NCBI GenBank assembly: GCA_030549775.1 | Contig: CM060177.1 | Location: 54,810,638-54,874,637 of the forward strand | Reading direction: 5' to 3' | Source of the DNA: Tamarix chinensis | Taxonomy: Eukaryota; Streptophyta; Magnoliopsida; Caryophyllales; Tamaricaceae | Length of the DNA: 64,000 nt | Shown: one piece after another, positions 45,061 through 57,779 of the stretch | Layout: each line of letters opens with the position of its first letter | How positions within the stretch are numbered: the stretch's first letter is position 1 | The notes under the pieces: generated by a model | Databases searched by the model: none | Told to the model about the DNA's origin: nothing | The model's input: the letters and a program-made list of their open reading frames with translations, nothing else | Position numbers and translations under genes: made by a program

Positions 45061-45106
45061 GGCTAAGGACATTAAACCACGTTCTAATAGAAGGCAATCT
45101 AAAATA
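45060..45106 (+). promoter_or_regulatory. Conserved post-pol motif, outer Athila-like element
   Basis: GACATTAAACC, then GTTCTAATAGAAGGCAATCT, equivalent to GACxTTAAACxAGCGCTxxTTGGGAGGCAACCC. Same place relative to the integrase end as in the other two Athila-like elements. Confidence 0.6.
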
Positions 45107-46995
45107 TTATCCTTTGCTATTTTGATTTGTGTTCTTTATAATTCTTATATAAATGTTATCATTTCTAAAAAAAACTATTGTTAATATCCGTACCAATCAA
45201 TGCTTTTATTGCTAGGAAACTGAGTAGGTGAAAGGTGGATAAAAGGAATGTTCCATGTCTCATGCAAAGAAGGATGCTAATACTCCCTATCTTATAATAA
45301 GATTCATCTGTATCCAGTGTCAGATAGCCACTCTAAGCATAGGTATCGCCATCACACCCTCTCTCTAGTACATCTCACTTGTCCAACATAGCTTTTTACA
45401 ATACTGCCCCTCTTCTTTTCTTTATAAGTCGCATCTTATATGTTCACTCCTCACCACTCCACTCTATTCTTCTTCTCTCCTATTGTTGAAAACGTTTCCA
45501 CAAGGCCTCTCATTATAGTAATAACACCTTCTTGATTATTACCTAGAAGAACCTATTATGCAACCACTTTACCTACTTCACCAAATCATGCTTACACCAC
45601 CCTTGTCTCCTCCTCAAGAGAAAACATCCTAGCACAATATGTGGAGCTAGAAATTTTTGAGAAAGAGGAAGAATCTACCAAATGCCTAACCATCATTGTT
45701 ATACCCCCAAACTTTAGCATTTAAGCTATCCCCATCAAACTTAGTCTTATTCTTGACATGAAAGTAGCATAGTTGGTTGTTCACGGCTATATTTGTTTCT
45801 TTTTATCTGGATCTTGGTCATTTGGCCCTTTTATCCTTTTTTTCCCAACCCTTCCACCCCGATAGTGAGGAAACTGTCACCTTTTGTCCATGGGATGAAT
45901 TATCTTATTTAGTATATCTTACTTAATATGTTATAGTGTTATGCTCGTTATCTAGTTAAACCTAATGAAGTAGTATTTTCACCTAATGTTTTTTTTGCAT
46001 AGTTCTTTTTGTTTTTCTTTTTTACTAGGGTGATTACTATGCTCAAACTCAGCAAATAAGGTAACTCTTATGCTTACCTTATTGAATTCGGTTCCAAATT
46101 GAGAAATTAATCTCGCAATATTGCCTATTTATATTATTGAAAGTGCAGTACTGATGTCTTGAGACCCCAATATTACCTTATTGAATGTCTATGACACATG
46201 TTGACCTTCTGCAAAAAGTAGTCTATATCTATATCTTTTTTTCTTTAAATAAATTATTTATGTTAAAATTGAGATATCCTCATAGAGCTCCCATTAGACC
46301 TTGCACATAAAAGAGAGATTGGTTAACTGAGATATCCTCAATAGAAAGTATTAGGAAGCCTGCAATAAATAACTGAGGTAGGTGATAATTGAAATAGTCT
46401 GGGTGAATTAACCCAAATAAATAAGAGTCTATCCAGACATAATAACAATAGTAGAGAGGAGAGCTTCAATGCCTAAAACACCTAGTAACTAGGGGCAACT
46501 ACATGAGAACGATGCGTTCACTTGTTTAAAACCATCTAATAGGTGACAAGATTGGTCAAACATTTCTAGAACAAGTGTCAAGGTGGAGTAAATAGGGGTG
46601 CCTATTTAAGACCAAGATGTACACTCACATCAAAAGACCCTAACAACCTGAGGAAACCCTATGAGAAAAAATTAGGAGTTATAAGAAAGCCAACTAATAG
46701 AAAAGGATGCCTAGTTTCACAACTATCTTGAGGATCCATTAAGGTCCAATAGGGAGCTATCATGATCCGTTAAGGTCTAGTTTCACAACTACCCACAAAA
46801 TTTCCTTCAGCACATACACATAATGCTAACCCTTTTAATATATCTTGTCTATATGTAGGTAATTTTTCAGTTTCAAAAATCAGAAGCTCAACATGATTGA
46901 AGGATAATAATTACTTTATTATTTTACTTATGGGTTTCCATTTATGCTATCATAACAGTGCTCTGGATTAGAAACATCTTATGTTTGTGGGAAAA
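45107..46995 (+). other. Long 3' region of the outer Athila-like element
   Basis: About 1.9 kb between pol and the 3' LTR, the place of the env-like gene in some Athila elements. No env domain is recognised. TCTTTATAAGTCGC at ~45,418-45,431 resembles a TATA box followed by a TC-rich tract, which could have served a downstream transcript; this is inference from sequence alone. Confidence 0.45.
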
Positions 46996-47232
46996 GATAT
47001 AAGTTGATTTGAGTGAATTAAAGGATTCTATGAGTATGATTATAAATATGATTTTTATAATATGAGGGAGTCATAGCATGCATTTCTTAACAAATTTTCA
47101 AGCCTTTGAGATCTCAAATGATTTGCTTTAGATTAACTTGATAAGAGCTCTAAATATGCTATGAACTTATAGTACTTGCACTCTTTTGACAACACACAAA
47201 CTTGATGCTTTTAATCAGTCAACTACAAAGCA
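46996..47232 (+). mobile_element. 3' LTR of the outer Athila-like element, left part
   Basis: Aligns with the first ~240 bases of the 5' LTR (ATATGAGGGAGTCATA, TACTTGCACTCTT and AACTTGATGCTTTTA are shared). It stops at the minus-strand insertion and resumes at 56,648. Confidence 0.85.
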
Positions 47233-47245
47233 TGTGTAGGAACAT

Positions 47246-48660
47246 TGGTGGTAAAGATTTTAATCAAGTTTTAAAACCCTAAAGTATCAAGTATACAAGA
47301 CCGAGTAGAAAGGGATAAATAGGGTATCAAATCCCTAGGAAAGGGTATATCAAATTAAGCCTAATGTCTATTAACTTAATCTAAGAAAAATAATAATTTG
47401 AATTGATTTGGTAAAACTGAAATAATGATAGAAAATGGTAAAAATATTGAATTGAAGAATGGGATTGAATTGAACAGATGTAGGGAAGAGAACTCTATGA
47501 ATGTTGAATCCACCTCTATTAACATGATTAACAAATTAAGTATAAAGAGAATTAATTAGTTTTCATGAGTGCCCTAACTACAAGCAAGGATAAACTCACT
47601 AAGAAAGATAATTGTGATTAATTAATTAAAATAAAACCATATAAATAAAACATAAAGTATTCAAATATTTAATTACGAAACAATAAATACCATTACATAA
47701 CATCAAAAATTGAAATACAAGAACAAATTATATAAATTAAATTACCAATTAAGCTAATAAATAATTCAACAAGATGTACTATCCACCAAAATTGATAAAC
47801 ATTAATAGTCCGAATAATCTTCAAGTTATGAAATCATAAAAACAAATTATTTATCAAACAATGAAATATTAAATCACACAAACAGGGACTCATTGACACC
47901 CTATATTTAAGTAATTAGCTACTCATAATTAGGGAAAACATCACCAAAATACACGACAACATGATTGGAATTTTTTCTTGTTCTCAAGTTTCGCTACCTT
48001 CCTCCTCTCCAGAGTGCCTCGCTTGTTAACCACTGCTTCTCTATTCTTCATCTAGTTTCCTCCCCCTGTGTTATACGTTATGTTGTTACATCCTCTTCTT
48101 ATACTTGTTTCTATCTTGCTTGTTTTGTGTTTGTCTTCCGCTATTAACTTTTGAAAATGAAAATTTTGAAGTTCTAAAATCTTTCTAAAAATCCCCTTTT
48201 GCAAATTTCATAGAATAAGTTTCTATCTTTAGAATTTTAAATCAACTGATTATCAATTCCTTAGGTGTATGTGGGTTATGTTCTTCATCTGGAAAATCCA
48301 TTACTCCATCTGTCAAGCAGTCGACTGCTACTTTGACGTATAATGGTGCGTCTGTAAAGTGTGGGCTTAATGTCGCCTTGTAAATGTTGATCTTGCTTGC
48401 TTAGAAATAGCATGAGCAGTAGTAAATAGGATTTGATCCCCTTTTCTTCTTTTGGTGTGCATTATTACTATCTACCAAGTCATTGAGATTATATTAATGA
48501 TTTATTATAAATGAAGAAGCTAACTACATAACAAATAATACCCATTAATCTAATTACTAGCATTACAATAAAAATTAAATAACTACTACCAACTAATAAT
48601 ATTTTGGGACTTAAAAATTAGATGTAAGGGGTTAAAATATATAATATTATGCATTTATCA
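47246..48660 (-). mobile_element. 3' LTR of the nested minus-strand element
   Basis: Plus strand starts TGGTGGTAAAGATTTTAATC and ends ATATTATGCATTTATCA. It aligns over its length with 55,305-56,647, e.g. GGGATAAATAGGGTATC in both. Confidence 0.88.
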
Positions 48661-48677
48661 ACTCCCCCAAAATTTAA
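48661..48677 (-). promoter_or_regulatory. Polypurine tract of the nested minus-strand element
   Basis: ACTCCCCCAAAATTTAA on the plus strand, i.e. TTAAATTTTGGGGGAGT directly before the LTR start TGATAAATGC on the minus strand. This is the classic Athila/Tat form. Confidence 0.9.
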
Positions 48678-50109
48678 CTCATCTATTACTCGAGCAAAGA
48701 AAATATCAAAATAAATTACTATGCGTCTGAGGACCAATTCATATTATACCACCTTAAAGAAACTATTATGAAGAAGAAAACTTAATGAGAGATCAACAAT
48801 AGGCTATAATGATTTTTTTCATTTATAAAAGAAAATAGAAGCTAAACATGAAAACATTTTTTATTAGGTTAGCAAGCTATGAATTATGGCTTTTGTACTT
48901 GGAAACCTTTATAATTGATTAATTTGAACCTATATAAAATCTAGGTGCTCAAGTGCAAGTGTATTGACATTTGAATATAATGTACTTTAGTCGAGCTGAA
49001 TTATTTTTACTGTTGATTCTCCCTTACTCTCCTACACATAAACACATAGTACCCATACAAGGATTGTCTCTTCCATATGACATTGCACTTGCCACCCTTT
49101 AGTCTTAATGGAGTACTTGATACTTTACTTTTTTCTTTGTTGTTTATCCTTTTTAATTTGCACTTCCATAGTTCTTTTATTTCAAGAAATAATCATATCA
49201 CTCTATTTTGTAATGATTTAACACCTCACCTTAGGGATTACTAATCCACTTTTGATTTTTCTATTTTTATTTTTTCTAAACTCAAGTAATTCTATAGTAA
49301 ACAAGAGAAGTGAGAAGTCACCAAGGAAAGTAAGTGGAACTAATTAGGTAGATTAAGGTATAAAATTCTTTCATCTATACCCCAAATCTAAGCCAATGAA
49401 GAAAGTGTGCTAGATTACAAATAAGCATTGTTAAGGTACATTTAACAGGTTGCAAGAAATAAAGGCATCACATTCATAACTTCAAAACTTTTTTTTATGA
49501 AAAATAGTAGTTAAGAAGAAAACAATGTTATATTAGAGCCTATTACTAAATTTTATCACTAATAAGTTAATCTTCTTATGAGATAAACAAGGGCTTATCC
49601 TTACAATAGTCACATAAGCATGCATGATAAAACTTCCCAGTTCTAGAAACATTTTAGTCCCATATCCTCATAAATAGGACAAAACCATAAATAAATGTAC
49701 TAAGTTCCAATCCAATAATTGGCTTAAATAGATCCTAGTAGAATAAAAAAAGCCATAAATTTGCCAAGATTTACATAAAATTCACCCCTTTTCAGCATAT
49801 ATCTAAACATAACATCGAATATAGTTAATCTCTCACCCATAATTAAACATTACATTGTCCTCAATGTAAAGGGAAGGTAAAAGAAATTAAAGAAAGGGAA
49901 GAAAGAATCATGGAACATCACAAAATAGCAGATAATGAGTAGATTCCAAGAATAGGAAACTCAACACTAGCACCACTACAAATAGAGCATAGTCATGCCA
50001 GCTGACTTCTCAAGTTGGTGCATGTCTATATTAACACAATATAGATATAACTAATAATTATTAGCAAACTAAACCTCAATAAAGCGACACTAATAAAAAA
50101 AAGAAATGA
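48678..50109 (-). other. 3' region of the nested minus-strand element
   Basis: About 1.4 kb between polypurine tract and post-pol motif. No env-like or other domain recognised on either strand. Confidence 0.5.
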
Positions 50110-50160
50110 TCCTGAGTTGCCTCCAAGTCAGTGCTAAGTTTCCATGTTTTAGGCCAGACT
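50110..50160 (-). promoter_or_regulatory. Conserved post-pol motif, nested minus-strand element
   Basis: On the plus strand CTGAGTTGCCTCCAAGTCAG and TGCTAAGTTTCC, i.e. TTAGCACTGACTTGGAGGCA on the minus strand. The best-preserved of the three copies. Confidence 0.7.
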
Positions 50161-50399
50161 AAGTGTTTGTCCACTAATCAATATATATAGGGTCTCTTAG
50201 GTTAATCGACTTAATAAGACCCTCTTCAACATCAACAGTCATAGCATGTTTTAGTCATTCACTATTAACCACAAGAATACAACCATCTTAGGGGTTAGAG
50301 ATCTGTACAACACTAGAAGGAAAACCTACTAAATAATAAAGGGACCAGTCCACCTAGACCTTAATTTCCTATAGAAGAACTTGGGCATAGAATTATAAA

Positions 50400-51400
50400 G
50401 AAAAACCTAATAATTAGGTGCAAAATATTTTCTAGATAAATTTTTATCATTAAAAGCTTTGGTTTTGGCCTTATAAATCCTAGCATTCTCACAAGCATCA
50501 TTATGTAATTCATCCAATTCATTTAACTGAAGGCAATAGCTAGAACCACCTTGTTTCATATCAAAATTAAAGGGTTTAGTAGCCCAAAAGGCTCTATGTT
50601 GTAACTCAATAGGATGATGAAAATCCTTCCGAAAAACTAGTCTATATGGTGACATTCCTATAAGAGTCTTAAAAGCTATAAGGTAAGCCCAAAGTGCATC
50701 ATCAACCTTGAAGACCAATCATTTTTGTCAAGCCTTACTATTTTCTCAAGAATTGATTTGATTTCACAATTTGATACCTCTACCTAACAACTTGTCTAAG
50801 GGTGATAAAGGGTGGCTACCTTATATGTCACATTATACTTTTTAAGTAGATTCTAAAGAATGATGAGGAAAATGGCTACTCCCATCACTAATAAGTGCTC
50901 TAGGTACACCAAATCTATAAAAAAATATTATCTTTTAGAAATTTTATCACTACTTTATGATCATATGATCATTAGTCTTGGTAGCTTTAGCTTTTACCCA
51001 TTTAGTCACGCAGTCCACAACAACTAATATATATAAGAAACCAAAATAAGGCGGAAAGAGACCCATAAAATCTATACCCAAAACATCAAAAATATCAACA
51101 ATCAAAATAGGGGCATCATATTACGATGAGATATAACTCTAATTTTCTTACAACTATCACAAGTAAGACAAAATTGATATGCATCTTTAAATAAGGTAGG
51201 CCAATAAAACCGCATCTTTAAATAAGGTAGGACAATAAAATTCACTTTGAAGAACTTTAAAAGTAGTTCTACAACCTCTAAAGTGCCCACCATAAGACTA
51301 AGAATGATAAAAAAGAAAGTTAAAATATTATGGAATTCACTTTTGGTTACACATCTTTGAGTCACTTGGTCAGAACAATAGTTAAACAAGTAGGGATATT
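50400..51400 (-). pseudogene. Integrase, nested minus-strand element
   Basis: Inserts cDNA into host DNA. The frame 51,389-51,102 ends with CLTCDSCKKIRVISHRNMMP, the second half of the HHCC zinc finger (CxxCQRTGNIS..NEMP in the clade). The frame 50,718-50,407 reads DDALWAYLIAFKTLIGMSPY and RLVFRKDFHHPIELQHRAFW, matching [41 protein letters not shown]. The core between them is decayed. Confidence 0.85.
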
Positions 51401-52960
51401 CCCAATGATAATACTTAACCTATGAAAGGAACCGATCCTTCTCCTACTTTGACCATTGAGAAGGTCTTTTATCATAAGCAAGGTAATAGATAAAATGCAC
51501 AAACCATGGAAGGTGCAAATGTAAGACTAAAAATAATTTCTCATCCGGGAAATTATCCTATAAGGCCACTTCATCAATATACTTAAGAAGGATCCAATAT
51601 AAATGATCAGAAGTTGAGTTTTGAGAACCTTTATTATCTCTAATTTCATTATCATAATAGAATCCACTTAATTAGTCTAGGTTTAGACTCCTTCTTACAT
51701 AATAGATATTTTAAAGCTGCATGATGAGAATAAATTATAACTTCAAGGCCTAAAAATTATGAATGAAAAATATCAAGTGCAAAACACCATAACAAGTAAT
51801 TCTTCCTCAGTTGTAGAATAATTTGCGGAGCATATTTAAGAGTTTTACTAGCATAAAGAATTAATTGAAAGACCTTATTTACCCTTTAACCAAGAACTAA
51901 ACCAATAGCATAATCAAATGCATCGCACATAATTTAAAAAGGTAAAGAAAAATCAGCCAATTGCACTATAGGAGCTAACATAAGCAATGACTTTTTCTTT
52001 TAAAAAGTTTCAACACATGACTCATCTAAAAGAAAAACATTCTCCTTAGCAAGATAAGAGGTGAGGGGCCTAAAGATCTTCCTAAAACCCTTAATAAACC
52101 TCCTGTAAAAACCTACTTCACAAAGAAAAAATCGAATATGCTTGACAAAAGTAGGAATTAGATGATTAGAAATAAGATCAACTTTAGCTTTATCAACATC
52201 AATACCTTTCTTTGAAATTTTATGACCTAAGATAATCCATTCTTTAACCATGAAATAACTTTTTTCCTAACTCAAGATGAGATTTACCTCTTCACATACT
52301 TTCAAAATAACATTCTAATTACATAAATAGTCATCAAATAAAGACCTAAAAACAGAGAAATCATCCATAAACGCCTCTAAAAATTTATCAGCCATATCAC
52401 AATACATATACATCATGCATCTTTAAAACATAGAAGGTACATTACATAATCAAAAGGTCATCCTTCTAAAAGAAAAAGTATTTGTAGGGCACCTAAATAT
52501 AATTTTCTCATTATTTTCAAGATAAATAACCAATTGATTATAAGCATAATAGCTATCAAGAAAATGATAAAAACTATCACATGCTAATTTCTCTAAGACT
52601 TGAACATTAAAAGGTAATGAATTATCTTTCCATGTTACATAGTTTAGCTTTCGATAGTTAATAGAAAGTCTATAACTTATGGTTTCTCTAGTAGGTACAA
52701 GCTCACCCTCACTATTTTACACAAATGTGATTCCAGACTTCTTAGGCACAACTTACATGGGGCTGACCCACTAACTATCAAAAATTAGGTGTATGATTCT
52801 TGCATCTAACAACTTAACTACCTTTTTCATAATGATATTTTTCATATGTGGGTTAAGCCTACGTTTAATTTCCCTTATAGATTTAGCATTCTCTTCTAGA
52901 AAGATGTTGTTCATATAAATTGCCAGGTTAATTCCTCTCAGATGTGCTATTGACCATCCT
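51401..52960 (-). pseudogene. Reverse transcriptase and RNase H, nested minus-strand element
   Basis: Near 52,460-52,330 the minus strand reads FGLCNVPSMF, then DMADKFLEAFMDDFSVF with the catalytic FMDD intact. The frame 52,251-52,000 follows with IILGHKISKKGIDVDKAKVD and EVGFYRRFIKGFRKIFRPL, the conserved thumb/connection region. RNase H follows down to ~51,400 with many stops. Confidence 0.85.
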
Positions 52961-53499
52961 ATATCTTTCTAATGATTTGATAACACCTTAATAAATTCTA
53001 ATTCTTGCTCCTTAGATAATGTAAAAGAAATTATAATAGATAAAGTCTCATTTGGACTTAGGATTGTAGATGGAAGTGTTTTTAACTCAAGTTCAGATGG
53101 AGATAAAATAGGTTGGAGGGTTGGAGGCTTGGAAAGAGGTGGTAAAGGCTCATGTCTAGACACCTAAGAAGAAGTTTCTAGTAAGGGAGTTGTATCAAGA
53201 ATGAAGCTTAACTCATGTGAAATTTTATTTTCTAAAGAATCCTATGTAATAAGGGCAGGTAAAGCTTCTTTAACTAACTCACCAATTAAGTCAACAAAGA
53301 AACATTCAAGTTAATTTACATTGGTGGGATGAGAAGTATCTTCAAGGATATTGAGCCTAATTCTCATATTCAAAATAGAAACATCCATTCTTCAAACCTA
53401 TAATTAATAGTAGCATCAGTAGTTTCTAATAAAGGATGCCCTAAAAGACTAGAATATTTCTAGTTGATTAACCAAACTCCATATCCAACACTACAATGT

Positions 53500-53838
53500 C
53501 TATAAGGAAGAATCATTTGCAATCTTAATTAAAACATCATCTATCCTACCTTTAGGAACTCTAATAGATCTATCAGATAATTGTAAGGTGATGTTAGAAG
53601 GTTGTAACTCACCTAAGCCTAGTTGGTCATACATAGAATAAGGAATCAACTTAACGCTTAAGCCTAAATATAAGCATGCCTTTTTAATTTTATGATCACT
53701 AATACGACATGGAATAGTGGGGACACCAAGATTTTTGAATGTAGATGTTTTATCAAATTGCAAAATAGAACTCACCCAATAACCTAAGATGAATTTCATA
53801 GAATAATGAGCTTTTGATTTCCCTTTGAAAGTATACAA
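53500..53838 (-). pseudogene. Aspartic protease, nested minus-strand element
   Basis: The 112-residue frame contains GVPTIPCRISDHKIKKACL, then YLGLSVKLIPYSMYDQLGLG and ITLQLSDRSIRVPKGRIDDV. The family active site is DLGASVNLLPYS; here the catalytic Asp is Tyr and Ala is Leu, so it would be inactive even without stops. Order and spacing to reverse transcriptase are normal. Confidence 0.85.
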
Positions 53839-54501
53839 GCCCTTAAAAAAGTTAGCATGGTTAAGGATTTGTTTAATGGCATCCGAAAGAGGTACATTTA
53901 TTTGAACTTTCTTAAAAGTCTTTAGAATATTTTCTTTTTGCTTATTCTTTCCATATGGTGAGGGTACATCTAAGGCTTAAGGGTATGGAATCCTAGGCTC
54001 ATATGTAATTAAAATATTAGATTCATTTTTTTAATGGGAGTAGATTTCTCCTTATCTTTCTTAGTTACATCATTTTTAGCTTTTGACTCACCATTATTAT
54101 CATTACCTTCCTTGTTAGAGACCTTGTTATCTAACACTTTACCATTTCTTATGACATGAACGCCTTTACTTGATCATGATTTTGACCTTTAGGATTTTCA
54201 ATTAAATGAATACGTAATTTAGCATCATCACTTTTACGAAGAGCATTAGTTAACTAACCAATTTGAGTTTCAAGTTTAGCTATGGACTGTGTGCGAGAAT
54301 CATCAACATGCATTTTATTTTCAATATTTTAGACAGTAAAAGTGATAGTCCCTAAAGTAGAAATAATCTTTTCTAAGTCATAATTACTACTGGTTGGTCG
54401 TGAAATTTGGGTTGCATATCATTGATATTGGAATACCAGAGGAATATTCATACAAGAATGACCAACTTAGGTATTTATCCTTGTTGCATATCTCCACTTT
54501 G

Positions 54502-55151
54502 TTATTTCCACGAGAAGTTAGGATAATTCCTCCACCCTAGATTATACCTATTTAAACATGAATTATTGTGTTGAGGATGCCCTTGGGCTGCATTCACTTG
54601 TTCTTGTGACACTTTATAATAGCTAACCGAAAAATTAAAAGATAAGTGAGTAGGACTAGCACATATGGCACATACTTCATTACTATTGAGGGCATTCACA
54701 TTCATATTGTTCAAATTAGCTAGTTGATCTATCTTTTTGTTCAAAAGATCCATTTGGTCCATTTTCCTAGTAAGAACATCTACTTTATATGCAAGATAGT
54801 GAGTATGAGAATCCTTATATATTCCTTCCTTACCCCCTAATGTTGTAGATGCATAAGTATGAGAAGAAGTAGCATGTTGTTTGAGGTTTGCTCTACATTT
54901 TAAGATTTAAACCCTTGAAATGTAGGAAGCATTTGAATAATTTGAGGTAGCCTATTACCAATAGGTGATGTGTGAGTGCAAAGAGTGAAGTATTCACTAA
55001 GCTTAGGTTGTTCTTCCATTATTTTTCTTTTCATATCAAATTTAGAGTCAATTTTATTTTTCTTTTTCAAAGCTCTTACCCCTCTAAGTGTACTTTCAAT
55101 TTCAGGATCAAATGAAATTAAATCAAAAGATAAAGACCTATGACAAAACAT
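54502..55151 (-). pseudogene. gag remnants, nested minus-strand element
   Basis: The N-terminal frame 55,151-54,900 has FDPEIESTLRGVRALKKKN (EIExTxRRxRRE landmark). The frame 54,762-54,502 has CAICASPTHLSFNF followed by EQVNAAQGHPQHN and NLGWRNYPNFSWK, the zinc-knuckle region of Athila gag, in which the last Cys is replaced. The capsid core between them (NNFELKP...) is missing, so about 0.8 kb has been deleted. Confidence 0.8.
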
Positions 55152-55280
55152 AAACTAAACTTATAAAACACCCACAATGTTAAAGAAAAATGGATAGAAA
55201 GAACCAAATAATTAGATTTTATTCAATTCTTATCTAACCTACATAATTAAATAAAAATAAATGAATTAATCTAGCACCAT

Positions 55281-55298
55281 TCTCCGGAAATGAAACCA
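55281..55298 (-). promoter_or_regulatory. Primer binding site of the nested minus-strand element
   Basis: TCTCCGGAAATGAAACCA on the plus strand, i.e. TGGTTTCATTTCCGGAGA, compared with TGGCGCCGTTGCCGGGGA. Differences are mostly transitions. Confidence 0.7.
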
Positions 55299-55304
55299 AA
55301 AACT

Positions 55305-56647
55305 TAGTAGCAATTTTAATCAAGATTTAAAACCTTATACTTGCAAGCATATAAGATCGAGTAAAAAGGGATAAATAGGGTATCGAATCCTTAAGGGATT
55401 TTAGATTAAACTAAGCTTAATGTATATTAACCTAATACTAGAAAAAGAATAATTTCAATTGATTTGGTAAAACTGAACTAATGATAGAAGATAATAAAAA
55501 ATATTCAATTGAACAACAGGATTAAATTAAAGAGAAGAAGTTAAGAGAACTCCAAGACAGTTGAATCTACCTCTATGAATATGAATAAAAACTTATTTAG
55601 AAAGAGAACTATTTGGTTTTCCTGAGCACCCTATCTACAAGCCAGGATAAACTCATAAAGAAATATAATTGTGATTAATTAATTAACATAAAGTATCTAA
55701 CTAAAGCATGGAGTATTCAATGTGATACTCACAAAACTTTAAATATCATTGCATAACATCATACCTTGAACTACAAGAATAAAGTATGTAAATTAAATAA
55801 CCAATTAAGCTAATAAATAATTCAAAAAGAACTTTTGTCAACCCAAATTGATAAATATTAATAGATCGAACAATCTTCAAGTTATGCAATCATAAAAACA
55901 AATTTATTTCCCAAACAATAAAATTATTAAATCATAATTATAGGGAAATAACAATGCCATAGAATTAAGTAATTAGCTACTCATAATTGGGGAAAGCATC
56001 ACCAAATTACATGATATCATGATCAGAAATTTGGCTTGTACTCTGGTTTTGTTGTCTGCCACTGCTTATGAGTGCCTCCTCTATCATCCAATACTTCTCT
56101 ATTCTTCATGGAGTTTCCTCCCCCTATATCGTCAATTGAGTTGTTATCTCCTCTTATTATACTTATTTCTATCTTACTTCCTAAGGGAGATCAAATTCCT
56201 CTGTGAACATCACAAAATAAAATTCTATCTTTGGAATTTTAGATCAACCGATTATCAATTCCTTAGCTATATGTTGGTTTTGTTTTTCAGCAAGCAAATC
56301 CATTCCTCTATCTGCTAGATAGTTGATTGCTACTTTGATGTATAATGTTGGGTCTATAATATGGCCTTGTAAATGTTGATGCTACTCACTAAGAACTAGT
56401 GTGAGGTGTAGTAAATAAGCTTTAATCCATTTTTGTTTTTGTTGTGTATTAATACTACCTACCAAGTCATTTAGAATATATTAATGGAGTATTATAAATA
56501 AATAAGCAAACTACATAACATATAATAGCCATTATTCTAATTACTGGCATTATGGTAGAAACACAATAATTGATACCAACTAATAATATATAGGAATGTA
56601 ACAATTATATTTAGAGGGGTAAAATACTTAATATTATGCATTTATCA
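55305..56647 (-). mobile_element. 5' LTR of the nested minus-strand element
   Basis: Partner of 47,246-48,660. Plus strand ends TATTATGCATTTATCA, followed by the resumed outer LTR. Length 1,343 against 1,415; the difference is small deletions. Confidence 0.85.
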
Positions 56648-57779
56648 TGTGGCAGCATAACATCTCAAACCATAATCTCACCCTACCAAGATGGTAGAAA
56701 CCACAAAGCAAGTTGCCATCAAAGGTCTGCAATGCCAACAAAAAGAAAAATACCTGAATCCTTGATTTTGTAAAATATTCACCAGTGCATCACTATAGAG
56801 CATTGCCACCTAATATAAGGTATAGCCATCTAACATGGGGTATAACCCCTTAATGCAGCACCATAGGACACATGTCCCAACCTACACATTTTGCACATTA
56901 TGAATACACCTTGGAAACAGAGACCATGAATATGAAGAAGGGAAAAGAAGAAAATACCAATAGAAGATTAGGAGAGAAAGGTAGAAGAAGAAGAGTACCA
57001 GTAGGGATAAACCAAGGGAGAAAAAAGAAGAAGGAGAGATTAGGCTAGATAGGGGTTGGATGACTCTGATTTGTCCGGTCCCGTCCCTTCTTTATCTTCA
57101 CTATTTTCTTGTTTCGTTAGAGGTGATTTGGTAGTAATGTTGTCGTCATATGTGTCATTGTAGTCATGTTATGTTAAATGTTATTTTATTTTGTTGAGTT
57201 TCAATTGATGAAGTGTTGAATGTTGGCTGCATTAGGCACTCGTCCAAAATTTGTGTCAACTATGAAAGTGTATAAAACTTAAAATGATAAATGGTGACAA
57301 GGTTAGCATTGAAAGTTGAAGATACCTTGTCATTAATCCACTAAAACTTACTACATGACATTGCCTTGACACATGCATCGTGATGGAGATAACATGAGCG
57401 TATATTTCACCGCCAAGTGATATCCAGTGAGTGTAGAAGGATTATTATCCATTGAGGTTAGCATACTATGACTTTTCATAGGGTGAATGTACTTAGTGTT
57501 ATTAATTTCCTTCTAACGACTCTATCTTCTTATTTCTATCCCATTTATCTTGAGTTGATATTAGTAAACTCCTAAACTCTTAGCATACTTTTATTTTAAC
57601 CTTTCCAATTTTTTCTTACTTAGTTAATTTCACAAATTGCTTGACTTTAGTAAAGCATATTTTGTTCAAGTCATTGTGGAATCGACCCTAACTCATCACT
57701 TTATTACTTGGGTTGATTGTGTATACTTGCACAATTGTGTTGTGCTCCATTATCTGTATTACCCTATCAAGCATTGTTG
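56648..57779 (+). mobile_element. 3' LTR of the outer Athila-like element, right part
   Basis: Resumes the alignment with the 5' LTR (CTCACCCTACCAAGATGGTA; GCACCATAGGACACATGTCC; GTACCAGTAGGGATAAACCA). The two parts add up to ~1,370 bases against 1,398 for the 5' LTR. The TATA box has become TTATGAATACACC. Confidence 0.85.

Larger units (their letters stand above)
47238..56647 (-). mobile_element. Nested Athila-like Ty3/gypsy element, minus strand, structurally complete
   Basis: A 9.4-kb element inserted into the 3' LTR of the outer element. On the minus strand the order is 5' LTR (55,305-56,647), tRNA-Asp-type primer site, gag remnants, protease, reverse transcriptase, RNase H, integrase, post-pol motif, 3' region, polypurine tract and 3' LTR (47,246-48,660). 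All domains carry stops. The exact left edge is uncertain by ~8 bases; TGTGT (47,233-47,237) against TGTGG (56,648-56,652) may be the target-site duplication. Confidence 0.88.
38121..57779 (+). mobile_element. Outer Athila-like Ty3/gypsy element with two nested insertions
   Basis: Two LTRs ~1.38-1.40 kb long flank gag, reverse transcriptase, RNase H, integrase and a long 3' region, all on the plus strand. A 1.6-kb TRIM-like element interrupts gag, and a 9.4-kb minus-strand Athila-like element interrupts the 3' LTR. Removing both gives an element of about 8.6 kb. Protease is missing: gag passes directly into the start of reverse transcriptase near 42,575. LTRs differ at many sites, so the insertion is old. 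No target-site duplication was resolved. Confidence 0.8.

Noticed and set aside
45557..45780. Possible env-like gene start in the 3' region of the outer Athila-like element
   Set aside because: A short open stretch without signal peptide, membrane segment or known env-like motif; not enough to call.
47965..48147. 60-residue plus-strand frame with a Ser/Phe-rich sequence
   Set aside because: Lies antisense within the 3' LTR of the nested element; a related frame at 56,019-56,318 is the matching region of the other LTR.
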